A DNA stretch of 64,000 nt from Welwitschia mirabilis. Taxonomy: Eukaryota; Gnetophyta; Gnetopsida; Welwitschiales. Both the position numbers and the translations under genes were made by a program. This document shows positions 22,486-36,180 of the stretch, in pieces. The notes under the pieces were generated by a model. It had not been told where the DNA came from. It saw only the letters and a program-made list of their open reading frames with translations, and made no database searches. The DNA lies in NCBI GenBank assembly GCA_051453625.1, contig JBOZIK010000001.1, positions 152,265,875 to 152,329,874 on the forward strand, read 5' to 3'. Each line of letters opens with the position of its first letter. Positions within the stretch are counted from its first letter, which is position 1.

Positions 22486-23846
22486 TATTGCGGTGTGAAT
22501 TTATGTAATCTTGAATTCCTTAGGTAAACCTATAAATATAACTTGCAAAATGACACACGCTAGTATAGATGGGAGTTCACCCAAATGTCATAATCCCAAT
22601 GAATGCACTAGGCTCAGAGTTAGAGAATTGATTTCCAAAGGTAGTTTTTGGTCTTTTATTGTTTACTAACTAAAAGTAAATAATAAAATAAATGCAATGT
22701 AAGATAAATTAAGATGCAATGCAAGTGAATGGAAATGGAAATAAGATTCTACTTAGATCCTAATCCTTCTATCACAAGGACTAGCTTCTAGCCTTCCATT
22801 CACAAAAACTATCTTTTCTATAATTTACATCAATCAAGAAGAGTATCTACTAATTCTTAATTAACATAAACCATTAGATCTACCAAGTAGAATATGCAAT
22901 ATAGAATATGAATGAAATAGAAATGCAAGGCAAACCTATTACTAACCAAGGTTAACCTTAACAAAGGTTGCCCTTATGATCTAAATAAATCCAAGCTTGT
23001 CACTAACTAAGATCAACTTATATCATAAGGAACATTCACAGAATTGAAATAAAAAGAGTATTTGTATTAATGAAAAGAACTTTACATCCACTTACAATAG
23101 AATAACAACATCTCAATTGAAGAGACATATCCTAACACTAAGAAAACCCCTTTCCATAACTATTGGATGGACCTCCTACCTTTAAGCTTCCATAACAAGC
23201 ATATCAAGTATAAACGATTGTTTGAAAGTGAAGGAGGGAAGGGTATTCATAGTTTTACAATCAAGCATAATACTAAACATTGGTGAGGAATACCCTAGTA
23301 GCCCACATGAGTTACTTGACCCCATTTACAATAGTATTTATTGCAGACATGTAAAAATAGTTATCATCTTGTATGTCATCCACATGACATAGGGGATGAT
23401 ACTACCTTTTTACCTTGGGTTGTATGCCCATATGGTATCATTAGCTCTATGGGTTGTATTCACATGTTACTGATGCCATCGTCCTGCATGTCATCTTAAT
23501 TACATAGAGTAAGATGCCTTATCACCATGTGCTACTATCGATGCCCCAGCCTTTGTCCATAGAATTAAGATTATCGTCCTGTCTGTCATGGGAATAACTA
23601 TAAGGATGACACTCTTTCCAAGCTCCTTAAGTAGCATAGATTGGCCTTCTTCATCCTTAGTCCTTTTTTAATATGCTAAGTATCAGAACATACCTAAAAA
23701 GCCTCTAATTATGCCAAGAATTACATGTTTTTATGATCATCTTATCATCTCTCCATAATCAGCAGAATTACATCTAAACCTATATAAATGTCCTATAAAA
23801 GTACTCTAAATACATCATCAAATTCCTATAAATTGGCATCGCAACA
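22486..23846 (-). repeat. Second gypsy-type LTR, possibly solo
   Basis: It runs TATTGCGGTGTGAA...GGCATCGCAACA on the plus strand; the ends form an imperfect inverted repeat (TATTGCGGTG against CATCGCAACA). The first 320 bp align with the partial LTR at 21023, and the rest resembles the LTRs of copies A, B and C, including a GATGGACCTCCTACC block near 23166 and several TGTCATCC..ATGAC motifs. I see no primer site on its left and no clear polypurine tract on its right. The flanking pentamers (ATGAA, CTCTT) do not match, so a solo LTR without readable target duplication or a recombined copy are both possible. Confidence 0.7.
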
Positions 23847-23854
23847 CTCTTTAA

Positions 23855-24488
23855 TAGATATTTTTCCCTTATCTATAAAAGGAATAAACCTATTTTGTTA
23901 GGGTAAAAGGTCAAAATAAAAAAGGCATATACACTTTTGTAAAGAGAACTAAAACTAATCTTTGATAATCTATTGGTTATTTATGATCTTATCTTGTATA
24001 TGCATTTAGAGTAAATCCTCCACTGTTGCATCTGTGCTTAAGGTACATCTCAATTTTTTCCTATTCTTTTTGTCATTAAGTCTGAGCCATTAAAAGACTT
24101 CAAGAGTGAGAGGTTAATGATAATTCTGAAAAATTATTAATATTATGTATAGGTTGATGATAAGCCTAGAAAATCATTACTATTATATGATAAGTTAATG
24201 ATAAGCCTAAAAAATCATCATTTCTATAAGAGGAATTCATAATTAGCTAGAAAATCATTAGTTCAAGGGTGATAATAGAACCAATAAAGAGGACATCTTG
24301 TCTTTACTTGAAGAGTGGAGTAGGCACATTGCCTAGCCATTATAAATCTTGTGGGTTAATTATTTCTCTATTTTTCTATTTTTATTAAATTTAATTTTTA
24401 TTTATAAAGCTAATTAATTTCATTTTAGAATTAGTTTTGGATTTAAAAGTGATCATTATTTCTACTTACTTCCCATCTAAGACTTTCA
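23855..24488 (+). repeat. Truncated SIRE-type Copia LTR, opposite orientation to 14557-15742
   Basis: Reverse-complemented, this matches 14557-15170: GAGTGGAGTAGGCACATTG (24323), GCATCTGTGCTTAAGG (24025), three 'ttaatgataa.tctgaaaaatc'-like repeats, and an end reading ATCTAAGACTTTCA at 24488. The 5' half is missing where the gypsy-type LTR ends. No primer site follows, so it is the end of a 3' LTR or a truncated solo. Confidence 0.75.
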
Positions 24489-27400
24489 TTCCCATTTTAT
24501 TACTTACATCTTACTTTATTACTCTAGGCACCCGTTATAGAGAGCTAAACTCTCTAACTCATCTAAATGTATCACCTTCATTACTACTTTAATTCTAAAA
24601 AAGTACCATTTTAGCTTTTTAGGTAAATGAACTAGAAGTGTAAGGGACAGATTATAATATATTATGTGATTTTAAATCCTTTAGATCTATCATAAGGTTA
24701 TGTGTAATTACTTCTTCTAACAAAGATCATACCCTCCATTACTTTGTATAAATCTACCATTATGGTAGTAATGTGCTAGCTTCAATTACACTCATTAAAC
24801 AACTATTTTATAGACTCTTATATACTTTAACATATAGGATAGTTGAAGGGATTGATATTCCTCTTTTGATTAAGTTATCTCTAGGTAGAATCTTGACATG
24901 TTATTTTAAATTAAAAAATATCTTAATTTTGTTAGAAATTAAGCCTTTCCAAAAATTCTTTACACCATATATCTTATTATTTTTTTTGATTAGTATAATA
25001 TTGCATTTATCCTCCCACATAATTCATAAGCTATAAATATTTTAAATCACTTAGAATAAGTTCTTTCATAAGTATGATTCGCCTTTCTTCTTATTTCATA
25101 GGCTATACATATATTTGATTAATTTACTCTACATGAGCTCCCCATCTTATAGTCTCCTCATGATTTGGTAAACATCTATTAATAAATAATATCCTAATAC
25201 TTGTATACCTCATCCTCCTAAAGCTTTTGAATGGAAAATAAAGTTCCATTTTCATAGGGGAATGCTTCTCCTATTTTTCCCCTTGACCATATTTAGTCTT
25301 TTAGTATTCTATTAATTTTCATGATGATGAACTTGGAATAACATTAATGGAAACTATATATTTAAAGGAATAAATAAGCTAGAAATTAGTCAAGATAAAT
25401 TTTTATTTTAAGAATACAAATCTATTATTCTAGATGTCATATTTCCTATGAACTATTTTAAGAATCTATTGTCAAGCTTATATTATCTACCTATTCTTCA
25501 AGGGAATTCCTAAGTAAATATTATTGAACTCTTCCTTTTTAACTTCTACAATTTGGATTATATTACTCCTTTGTTAAACATTGTAAGTAATAAAATACCT
25601 TTTTTTCTTTAATTAGCTTTAAAACTAGTGGCTCTACTAAATAGTTTCATGGAAATTCTAATGGTTTTGGCTTATTCACAAGAGACTTGAATTATGGTTA
25701 TAGTATCATCTATGTAGTGACTATTTATGAATCTCTATTAACTAATTATAATTCCTCTAGCTCCATTTCTACATAGCATTTTCTATAACACATCCATAAT
25801 AGATAAAAACAAGAAATGAAATAAAGGATCTCCTTGTCTCAAACCTCATTCTACCATAAAGTATTCTAAACTATTAATATTCATCTCTAGGTAGAACTCA
25901 GTTGAGGCTTACATGTCTATTTATAAATTAATAAAGCCTTAATTAAATGTCATTTCCTTAGGGATGGTACTTAAGACCCTCTAACTAATTGTTTCATATA
26001 TCTTAGCTATATCAATTTTAGTAAGCATAAAAAGGAATCTATGTTTTTTCAGAGATGAATAATCTCATTAGTGAGTAAAATTTTAACTTGGTTATACCTA
26101 AAACCAATGAAGTGAGATTACTTTAAAGAAATAAGCTAGGGTAGAAGAAGGGCAACATGGCTAATAATATCCTTATCAAAGATTTCGTAGAGTACATTAC
26201 CTATTTTACTTGGTCTATAATTGCTAGGTTAATAGCCTTCATTATTTATGGTATAAGGGATATTTGATCTTATTAATATACATGAGAATTTATTTGTTAG
26301 TAAATATTCCTTACATAACATCTTAAATGTTTTTTTCTTAGAATGAAGAACTAATCTCTAAATAGCTTAATGGGCTAACTGTCTAGTCCTATGACTATGT
26401 TATTCTTTATAAACTTAATAGTTCTACTTTTTTTTTTTTTGATAATAGGTGTTTTTTAACTCCTTATTTTCATCTTTAATGATCTTACTTTTGATGATTA
26501 AAAACTCTATAGTAATATCCTTCCATTTTAAGAAAATTCTGAAATACTTCTTAGCTTTTATCTAAATGTCTTTATTCTTTCTAGTATCTGATCTCCTATC
26601 TTGAGTTTTCGTGTTTTATTAATAATTTTATGTTGATTTTTCTAATGAAAAAATAATTTGATGGGCTTATATCTCTTCTATAATCATTTGATTATAGATG
26701 TCTCTTTTTAATATTACTCTTCATTTGAAATAATCTCCATAAATTCCTAGAGATAATTATATTCTTATTTTCTAAGACTATCATGATCTTCTCCTAATTC
26801 TAGTTTGTCTTAGATATTTTTTAGCTATTTTTTAATCTTATTATAACATTTAAATATCCATTTTATCTTTTTTAACCACTCTCTCAAGTAGTCTTGGAGC
26901 ATGTGTAGTCCTCTATACATTAACATGATAGATCTAGCTTTATCATACTTTTTTTGGATTCTTTTTACCAGATATATTATGTCTTCTATCTCGATATAAT
27001 ACCTTTACATCTTAAAGTAGTATTTAGGAAGGAAAATCATGTCAATTTAAAATATTATGGTTTAATTATTAAAATCCTTTTTATTAAGGCCCTATTCTTT
27101 AATTAATATTTACTAGTAATCTCTATTTATTTCATACTCCTATCTACCTTAGACATGACTAGCTTATTTTACCTTATCTATTAGACCATTTATACTTACA
27201 TGTTATAATCAAAATATCTATTAAATCTTCCCTTATTATGAACTCTTTGAGTAGGTGTGTTTCCATACTATTTTAGTTATCCCCTTCAATATTTGATCAT
27301 CTATGTAGGTTATAGTTAAAACCAACATCCATACTTACTTATGTGTGATTATAATTAGTAGTTTATTAAAGACTTTTTTCTTATCTATATTAATTTTTGG

Positions 27401-27500
27401 ATCATATATATTTATTATGAACTATATGTATCTAAGCTTTTATAATTTATAAGCTAAGGCTCACATTATAGTAGAGTTTTGATGTTGTTTCTTTCATAGG
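24489..27500 (-). pseudogene. L1-type LINE ORF2 remnant, reverse transcriptase region
   Basis: Read on the minus strand, LINE RT blocks appear in order. Near 26220 is NYRPSKIGNVLYEIFDK (relatives FRPISLCNVLYKI). Near 26000 is LTKIDIAKIYETIS, carrying the first catalytic Asp context. At 25801-25845 is GLRQGDPLFHFLFLS, the hallmark RQGDPLSPFLF block. Near 25701-25716 is YIDDT, the FADD-type catalytic pair, still intact. Near 25215-25260 (ALGG*GIQVLGY) is the C-terminal region that in relatives has GGLGIR. Frames change often and stops are frequent. The endonuclease part should lie toward 27500, but I cannot read it with confidence. The orientation is opposite to the LINE at 12180-14460. Confidence 0.75.
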
Positions 27501-29155
27501 AAGTAAACCAAATTAGAAAACTAAATAGAGATTATACAAACTTATTTAACTTAAGGATTCAAAACAAATCAGAAAGTGAGATTGAGATCAAATAATATTT
27601 GATAATGAAGATAGGAAAACAAACTAACTCTAAAGTTTTAACTTGAATCATATAATATCAAACTCTTTACTTTAACAATGTACTATAAATTCTTGAAATA
27701 AATCTTAAATTATTAACTTATTTTATCTTAGATCATGGTGATACAATCTCATACATCATATAAATGTTGGTAAATTTTGATTTAGTCCATTTTAGCCTAT
27801 TATAAGTAAGAAAAGTAGAATGAAAATATTTAAGAACCATCAAATAAGATAACTATATCTAATAAGTAAATTCAAAAAACTCACTTAATAAATTAAAGGT
27901 CTTAATAATGTAATTTTATTCAAGCATTAAAAGTATAATATTAATTGCAAATCAAAATCAAGTATGATTAACTACTTCTATTTCATAAAATAGAATGAAT
28001 TATATTACATTAAATAAATAAAGACAAAGTTAATGTAAACTCATTAAAGCTAGTGTTGAAGCTATTTCACTCACAAATGGAGAGCTTACAGAGATATGAT
28101 GATCAATGTTGTAAGGGTTAGAACTATTTCACTAAGCAAAGATTCTAAAAACAAATGTACTTGACCTTTTTTATAAGAAAAAATAAGGCTAGTGTTCCTT
28201 AATTAGGGTTTTTTTAATTGAAGGTTTTACAGTTAAAAATTTAACACTTTTATGATCATACATTTTATTGGAGTTGATATTAAAACTACCTGGATCCGTA
28301 AATGTAAACTAATCTCTTCCCTAGTATAACTTTAGAACATAACTTTTAAAGGGTTTTACTCTGAAAGACTACTGAACTAGTGATCTAAACATTAGCACTC
28401 ACATTTTCTACTATATTTTCTCTACTTTTTAATATTTTAGTTAGACTACAACTTATTACCTAAAATTATCATAGGGAAATGTATTAGTCCATAAATTATG
28501 TTTATGATGGTAAAAGACATAATTGATGATAAAATTATTAATTTAATATCTTTTTCTAGTCTAGGTTAGTCTATTATACTTGATTCAAAATTCAATGTTT
28601 ACATTTTATCATAGTCCCTAACTAGACTTTCATTAGATTATTATCAAAAAGCATAAAAAAGAATGATTAAATAGGAAAACGTTCAAAACAAAAATCTTTA
28701 AGTATGAGAATTTTATAACTTTTAAAAATATTTTATTAATTTTTAAAAAATAAATCATCATAATTAGAAAAGTTCTTTAAAAAATGGATGTTATATATCT
28801 TAACCAAAATTGAACTTTATCCTCAAAGTTTAGGAGATAGAAAAATTCAATATAGTTTTTGGAAATATGTCAATTCTTAAAAGTAAAGAGATTTTATTAC
28901 ATGTCTTTTTATTATAACTATAAACTAGAAAAACATTGCAATGCAATTTAAATTGCCATGCATATAAGAAAAAGTGCAATTTTAACTAAATGATAGTCTA
29001 TGAAAAACTATTCTTTACAATTTTCATCGATTTTTTCTTATTTGCATAAGATGGACTTTTGTTTCTTGGTAACCTTCTTTAGTTTTTTCCATAATTTATT
29101 AATCCAAGTCTTGTGTTCATTTGACATGTATTCAAGAAATTGCTTATAATAGGAT
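27501..29155. other. AT-rich stretch with no recognised gene
   Basis: No open frame or family motif is defensible. It ends at the 5' LTR of copy A. Confidence 0.4.
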
Positions 29156-30258
29156 TGTTGCACTACCAACTTGCATGTATTTAATAGGCTATTTTGAGTA
29201 GTTTTATAGGATATTAGATAGGTTTATGCTAGATTTATATGATATTGGAGGGCTAATATAAAAGATATAAAAACATGAAATCTCTATGATATTTATAGCA
29301 TTTAAAGTAGTTTACAATATTTCCTATTTTTGAAGTAAACTTCCTATGAACATTAAGTCTGATGCATTTTATGGATACTTGTTAAAAGCCTATTATCCAC
29401 CTCATTGTCTGGATGACTATATGGATAACAAAATAATTAAGCCCACAAGAATGCTAACTGGAAATAATTTGGAAGATGACATGGAATTCTTATAAAGTAA
29501 CATCATCTTCTATATCATCCAAATGACTAGGAGGATGACATCTATTATAATAATTTACTAAATATTACCTAACTTTTAGCATTTATCTTTGTTTCTCTTT
29601 CATAGTTATTAGGGTTATGCATAAGTATATTTATTTTCTTTATTTGTTTATGAGTCTATTTGTCAATAAGTATTAATTATATCATTCACTCTTGCTTGTC
29701 TTTACTTATATTAGAAATTATTAGGACATAAGATCAAAGGGCCTGTGATCCATCCCTTCTAGTTGTAAAGAGATTTCTTCCTTGGTATTAGACTATGCTT
29801 GTTCCATTGAGATGTGGATTCTTTGTAACATAGATTTTGATTTGAAACTAATTAAAAAACTCTTTTCTATTTTTCTTTGCTTGTTGTATTACTTATTTCT
29901 TATATTTTATGTTGCTTTCATGATAGCTTCTTAAGTGATATAGGTTATGAGGGTAAATTTTGTCAAAATTAAGCATTCTTAGTTTAGGTGCATTATTTTT
30001 TTATTTTCTAGATTAACTTTACATAAGTGTGTTTTCATTATGAATTTTTGCATTGCATTCTATTTTTGTTGTTAAAATATGTAAGTATTTCTTCTTGAAA
30101 TTAATTATCTTTCTTCTAGCCTGAGCATTCAATAGCTTACAAAATTTAGATCCACTCCCATCTATATTAGTATGTTGTGTTATGCAAATTATATATCTAT
30201 TTTTGAATGATATGATCTTCTTAGGAGCATAATGTTTTCACAAATATACACCACAACA
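29156..30258 (+). repeat. 5' LTR of copy A
   Basis: It runs TGTTGCACTACC...CACCACAACA, 1103 bp. It contains several palindromic GTCATC..ATGAC-type motifs (29406, 29514) and a T-rich middle. The same start is seen in the other copies (TGTTATACTAC at 39357). Confidence 0.88.
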
Positions 30259-30260
30259 TC

Positions 30261-30279
30261 TTTGTGCTACTACTGAGAA
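30261..30279 (+). other. Primer-binding site of copy A, decayed tRNA-Asp type
   Basis: The LTR end is followed by TTTGTGCTACTACTGAGAA, readable as TTGGCGCCACTACCGGGAA after several C-to-T / G-to-A changes and a small deletion. The downstream AAGCTTGTTGGAG is also common after such sites. Confidence 0.65.
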
Positions 30280-30963
30280 AAGCTTGTTGGAGTTTAAGGA
30301 TTATTGTTACTCAAATAAGTATTGGATTTTAGTTTAGATATTTGCATATAGTAGCACTATATTTTTAGCTATAATAGCATATATTTTTCTTTCTATAGCT
30401 TTATTTTTTGCATTCTAGAATAAATGCTTTATCACCTGCTTCATTACCTAGATGATGTGTAGTAACGATAGCATCTATTCCTTGAGTTTTTTTTTTTTTT
30501 TACATTTCTTTACTTTCTTAGAAAGTTAGGGTTTTCTTATCATTACTTTGTTGTCCATATGACTTATAAGGATGATAGTTAGTTTTCAATGTTTCTTGTG
30601 TCTATTATTTCATGTTTTTATTTTTGGTTTTTTAATTTTTGTGGTTTCTATGTTTTTTGTTGTTTAGATAATTGTTTGGACAGCAACAAGGATAATGCAC
30701 ATTGAAATTAAAATTGAGCATGTAAGAATATGGTAAAATCTGATAAGAAAGAAAAATGTTAGAGAGAGCAGTTGTTCATAGAGGAAAACATTCAAGAAAA
30801 TTTAATTGACTTTAAATTTAACTCATGTATGCATACCAAAGTACATAAGTTGCATAAATTTTAGAAATTTCTACATTTATTATTTGAAAATATGATTTTA
30901 TGAAAAAAAAATTTTTGAAAAGAATATTTTGATAATAATTTAGAAGAAAATCAATTTTTAAAT

Positions 30964-32250
30964 ATGTTTGGTTCATTACAAAAGAAAAAGTAACTCACTT
31001 CACCTAATCCACCCCTTGTGATTACAACTTTTATAATTACACGCATAAATCCAAGTGCTAATGTCATCGTTAGAGAGCTTATTTCTAATAAAAAATGTGA
31101 AATCCAAACCCCATTTTATTTATCTCTTAGTAATAATGTCAAAGTTATCTCATTTTTAGTATTAAACATGATAAAGATCCTTTACAATACATTATCAACA
31201 TTGAATAGTTAGTGCTCACTTTAGGAAATGATAAGAAAGTGATAGAACTTACAAGTAATTTTTCCCATTATTTTAAAAGATAAAGTTGAACTTTGGTTAA
31301 GAACAATTTTCATAAGAGTTTAAAATCATGGAATCAAGTTTAAGAAGACTTCATTAAGAGATTCATGAGTTAAACTATTATTATAAAACATAAGAAAGAA
31401 GTAACTAACTTCCAATAACAACCTAATGAAGATTATGCCTCTACCTATAAGAGATTTTTCATTACTTTACATTTAAATCTTGTAGATTCTTTTTCTCAAA
31501 AAGAATTCATAAACTACTTTTATACTGGACTTAATAGTCAAACTAAGCAATTTGTTAACTTTTTGTTTGAAGGAAATCTAATAAACCTTACTTTAGAAAA
31601 TGCTTGAAAAGTGTTGGAAGAGTTAGTAAAAGTGAGTTAAACTTGGTCTAAATCCTTACCTAAAGAAAGTTGAATAGTAGATCAAATCATTAAAGATCTT
31701 AAAGAAGTTAAACAAGAGAAAGAGAAAGTTAAGATTGAAAAAAGAACCAACTAATGTCATTAAGGATTTCACCTCAACTTTAAAGAAATACACTCAGATG
31801 ATCTTAGATAAAAAGGTGAGAATATAAAAGAATGTGCTTGTAGCCTCAACTTGTAATTTATGTGAAGATAACTATAATGTGATGAAATATTGTTCTTTAT
31901 TGCCAATATATAGAGAAATAATTTATGAAGAAAGTTGTGATTTTAATTAAAAGTATTCAAATTTTAATCAAAATTAAAACCAAATTCAAATCCAAAATCA
32001 AAATAATTTTCAACTTAGGATAAATTTACAACCCAATTTCAAAAACTTTTAAATAAATCATCTTAATTCTCAACCATGTAAAAAAGGATTTAAGAATGCA
32101 AATTTCTAATCAAATAACTCTAATATTCCAGTAAGTGTATCTAACTTACAAAACCAAGATGACTCACTTAGAAATTCTATTGATGAATTCAGAAAAATAA
32201 AAGAAATAATAAACTCCAAAATTGAAAATCTTGTGAGTATTTTACAATAA
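30964..32250 (+). pseudogene. Copy A gag remnant
   Basis: The likely start is the ATG at 30964: the same opening (MxxLLQK-like, then a stop at the same codon, then NPPL..) is seen in copy B at 53035. The frame then reads ANVIVRELISNKKCEIQ and, after a frame change, decayed Retrotrans_gag blocks such as QQPNEDYASTYKRF (about 31425) and FYTGLNSQTKQFVNFLFEG (about 31515). A zinc-knuckle remnant, CNLCEDNYNVMKYC, lies near 31852-31893 with the His position lost. Many Gln-type stops (TAA) interrupt the Asn/Gln-rich tail. Gag would form the particle; this copy cannot. Confidence 0.78.
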
Positions 32251-32269
32251 CCCATACCTGCTAACTAAA

Positions 32270-35200
32270 GACCATAAGGGTCACTTACCACACAACCTCT
32301 ACCAAATAAAAATGAAGTTAAGAAAGATTGTAAGATTATGATAAGAAGTAAAAATGAGACAACACCTTCTATCCATAAGATCTTACCATCTCAAAGTGAT
32401 TTAAATGATCAAGAAGAGGATATAGAAATTTTAGAAAATCATTCTTTCTATTCTTTTTTAAGCAATAAAAAGAAGAATTCTTCTTATGAAAAAGGTAAGA
32501 AACCTGTTACCTCTTAGCTTGATAGATTAAACACAAATACAACTTTTGAGGAATATATTAAAGACTTAATGTAAAATATGAGTATTAATTTACCATTTTG
32601 GAAACTTTTATAATAGAACCCTAAATATTCTATGTTGTGAAAAGATATAATCAAGAGGAAACAAAAACAAACTATTCTAAGTAAAGTCTTCTTATTCCAA
32701 TCCATTAACAATTTAATTTTATAGAAATGTTTAATGTTTAAGGATTTAGGAGTAGCAACTATTAGTATCCCTTTAGAAGGAAATAGAAAAATAAATAAAT
32801 CCTTGATTGATGTAGGAGCTAGTATCAACATTATATCTTTACACATTTATAAATGACTTAGGTTAGAGAGTAGAATAGAACCTATAAGTATTATATTAGA
32901 ATTGGTGGATACATTTATTAAAAAACTTTTAGGTATAATTAAGGATTTAGTAAGTTAAATTGAAAAATCATTCTACCCTATTGATGTGGTTATGATAGAA
33001 GTTAAACATAATAGTGATTATCCTTTACTTCTAGGTAAAGGTTTTTGTTGAATAGCCCATTGTATCATAAATACCAGAATAGGAATTATGAGATGTCATT
33101 GAGAAAATAAGAAGTTTTTAATAAGAGTATTTGATGCTACTGAAAAATATTTAGGTGATGATTTGAGTGGAGAAGAAGAAATGAACACTAAATTTATTTT
33201 TACAATAGTATCTATTTAAATAAAGATGGTAATGCTTTATGAGAGAACTTTATTTAATGATCAACTTAAAGTAAACAATTTAAAAGATTTTAATAAATAT
33301 CAACTTAATTTTAACCATCCAAGAATTGATTATTTTGATTTGAAAAGTAGAAAGACTAAATATGTGAACTATGTAGATGTCTAATATTTGAGGAAAATTG
33401 AGATTTCTTATTTTAAGAATGGTTGTCCACTACTGATGTTTAGATGATAGTCTGAGATAATAGTAAATGTTCTTGAAAATTTAATAGAAAATAAAAATTT
33501 AAATTTGAATCTAAATTTGAAATCTTTACCTAGTGGATTGAAGTACATATTTTTGTACAATGATCTGAACAAACCTTTAATAATTAATAAAAATATATCC
33601 TCTCAATAAGAATCGATCTTAATCTTACTTTTTCAATCTAAGGTAAATGTGTTTACATGATCCCAAAAAGATTTAATAGCAATTCCTACCTTAATTATTC
33701 AACATAAAATCTTCCTTAAAAATAATTCAAAATCTATTAGATAACCCCAACATAAACTTAATTCAGCACTTAATCAAGTTGATAAGGATGAAATCATTAA
33801 GTTAATGAATGCTAGAATCATTTATGTCATAGCTAATAGTTAATGGCTTATCCCTTTTATGGTAATCACTAAGAAAACTGGGAAATGAAGGATGTGCATT
33901 AATTTTAGAAAATTAAATGAAATAACCAAAAAAGATCATTGTCCTTTGCCTTTTCTTCATTAAATACTTGATAGAATACAAGGACATGTTTTTTATTATT
34001 TTTTTGATGGATATAGTGGCTACAATTAGGCTTATATTACTAGTGAGGATGAGGCTAAAACTAATTTTACTTTATATTTTAGCACTATTACTTTTCAACA
34101 CATGTCTTTTGGAGTTTGCAATGGTTCTGGTACTTTTCAATGTGGTATGATAGGAATTTTTTTTGATATGTTAGAGAATTCGATAGAAATTTTAATGGTT
34201 GAGTTCTCTATTTATGTTGAGAACTTTGAACAAATCTTAAAAAGATTAGAGAAAGTCTTTAATATATGCATTTCTAGTGGCCTACATTTGATTGGAAGAA
34301 AATTTTATTTTTAGTTAAGAGTGGAATTTTTTTAGGTCATCATATTTCAAAAAAGGGGATTAGGATGGATCTTGAAAAGATTGATATCATTCAAAAACTA
34401 ACTCTTTCAATAAATGTAAAACAAGTTCAATCCTTTCTTAGTCATTGTAATTTTTATTATTATTTTATTTAATATTACGTAAAAATTTGTAAACCCCTTC
34501 ATTCATTACTATAAAAAGAAGCTAAATTTGAATTAAATGAATCTTATTAGCTTGCTTTTGATAAACTTAAATATAAACTTTCTTATACTCCTATTGTAAT
34601 AGGACCTAGTCGAAAAAAATATTTTGAATTAATGTGTGATGTGAGTAATTTTGCTATGAATGGAACACTTTATTAAAAATATGAAAATGATTTTAAAGTT
34701 AGGTCTTACCATGTAAAACTCTATCTGTAACTCAAATGAATTACATTATTATAGGGAAGGAAATAATAGCAATTATCTGTTATCTTAATACAGTTAGATA
34801 TTATCTTTTAGGATTTTATACAAACATTTATACCAATCATGTTGTGATTTGATACCTCATGAATATGAAATATTTAAGTGTTAAATTGATTAAATGTATC
34901 CTCCTCATGCAAGAATTTAACTTAACCATTATTGATAAAGTAAAAAAGCATAATTGTGTTGCTGATCATTTGTCTCATCTTTTTTCTCCTCTTGATGATT
35001 TTCTTATTGATGATTCTTTATCAAATGAATAACTTTTGGCTATATATTCTACTCATCATTCTCCTTAATATGCTAATATTTTTAATTATATTATTACCAT
35101 GAAAACACCACAACATTGGACTTATAATCAATAAAAATCCTTTCTCCATAGAATAGATAACTATGAATGGATAGGTCCACATCTGTATCATAGTTGTAAA

Positions 35201-36180
35201 GATTAAATTATCTAAAAATATGTGCCTGGTTGGGAAAAATATGAAATCCTTCATCTTTATCATAATGGTATTTGTAAAGGTTATTTTAGTGGATAAAAAA
35301 TGATTATGAAAATTTTTTACTCCAGTTTTTATTAGCCTACTTTTTTTTAGGATTGTTTTAATTTTTCTAGAAGGTGTGATCCTTATCAGCATTATGATAG
35401 CCTTATTCATGCTTAAGAGATGTCCCTTAGACCTATTTTTGAATGTGAATCTTTTTATTATTGGAGTATTAATTCTATAAGCCCTATTCACCCACCTTCT
35501 AATGATAAATATTATATTTTAATGGTTGTAGATTATGTTACTAAATGCATTAAAGCTATTTCTACTTCTTTGAATGATGCCCAAAGTATTTGTACTTTTT
35601 TAGAAATCATATTTTTTAATGATTTAGTTTTTCTAGGATTATCATTGTGATCAAGGAACTCAAGTTATAAATCAACGTTTTAGGAAACTTCTTTTGTCTA
35701 TTGGAATAGAACATAGAGTAGCTCGTGCTTATCATTCTAAGACTAATGGTTAAGCTAAAATTAAAATAGAGAAATTAAGAAAATGTTATAAAAGCATATC
35801 TCTATTAACAAAATCTTGAACTTCTAAGCTTAATAATATTCTTTAGGCTTACTGTATGTCTTAGCTTAATTTTCTTGGTTTTTCCTGTATGAACTTGTGT
35901 TCAAGAAATTTTGTATTTTACTTATTGATGTATGTTATAACTCTTATCATGCTTCTTATCAACTCAATTTTGTAGATATTCATGAAAATATTAAACATAA
36001 ATTAGCCTAATTAGATCAACTTGATGAAAAATGTACCTGTGTTACACATCATTAATTAATCTACAAAGCCCAAGCTGTGATAGAAAGTTACTTAAAAAAA
36101 AGTTTAAACCTATTCAACTTATTTATAAAACACTAGATTACATCTTTTAAATAATAAGTTGATCTTTCGATCTATGGGGT
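32270..36180 (+). pseudogene. Copy A protease-RT-RNase H-integrase remnant
   Basis: The protease shows SLIDVGASINIISLHIYK (active-site D-V-G-A at 32809-32820) and a LLLGKGF block near 33030. The RT runs from about 33760: DEIIKLMNARIIY, RMCINFRKLNE, FFDGYSGYN*AYIT, FGVCNGSGTFQ, and at 34192-34206 LMVEF, where active elements have F/YMDDF, so both catalytic Asp are lost. GHHISKKGI lies near 34336. RNase H is barely readable (34620-34980; CVM*VILL and VADHLS-like LCC*SFVS). Integrase runs from about 35220: FHARGICKGYFSG-like zinc region, then an open 76-codon stretch at 35420-35650 with FYYWSINSISPI (first catalytic Asp changed to Asn at 35471) and VVDYVTKCIKA. The frame breaks after 35650. Stops fall mostly at Gln/Trp positions. 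Confidence 0.88.

Noticed and set aside
22486-23846. Treating this LTR as the 3' or 5' partner of 21023-21339 in one complete element.
   Set aside because: The primer site beside 21023 puts that element's interior to the left, not between the two LTRs, and the intervening sequence includes an unrelated chromovirus-type LTR end.
35021-35491. A 156-codon minus-strand frame.
   Set aside because: It is antisense to the copy A integrase, whose conserved blocks are on the plus strand; its Lys/Ile/Met-rich composition is typical of a shadow frame in AT-rich DNA.
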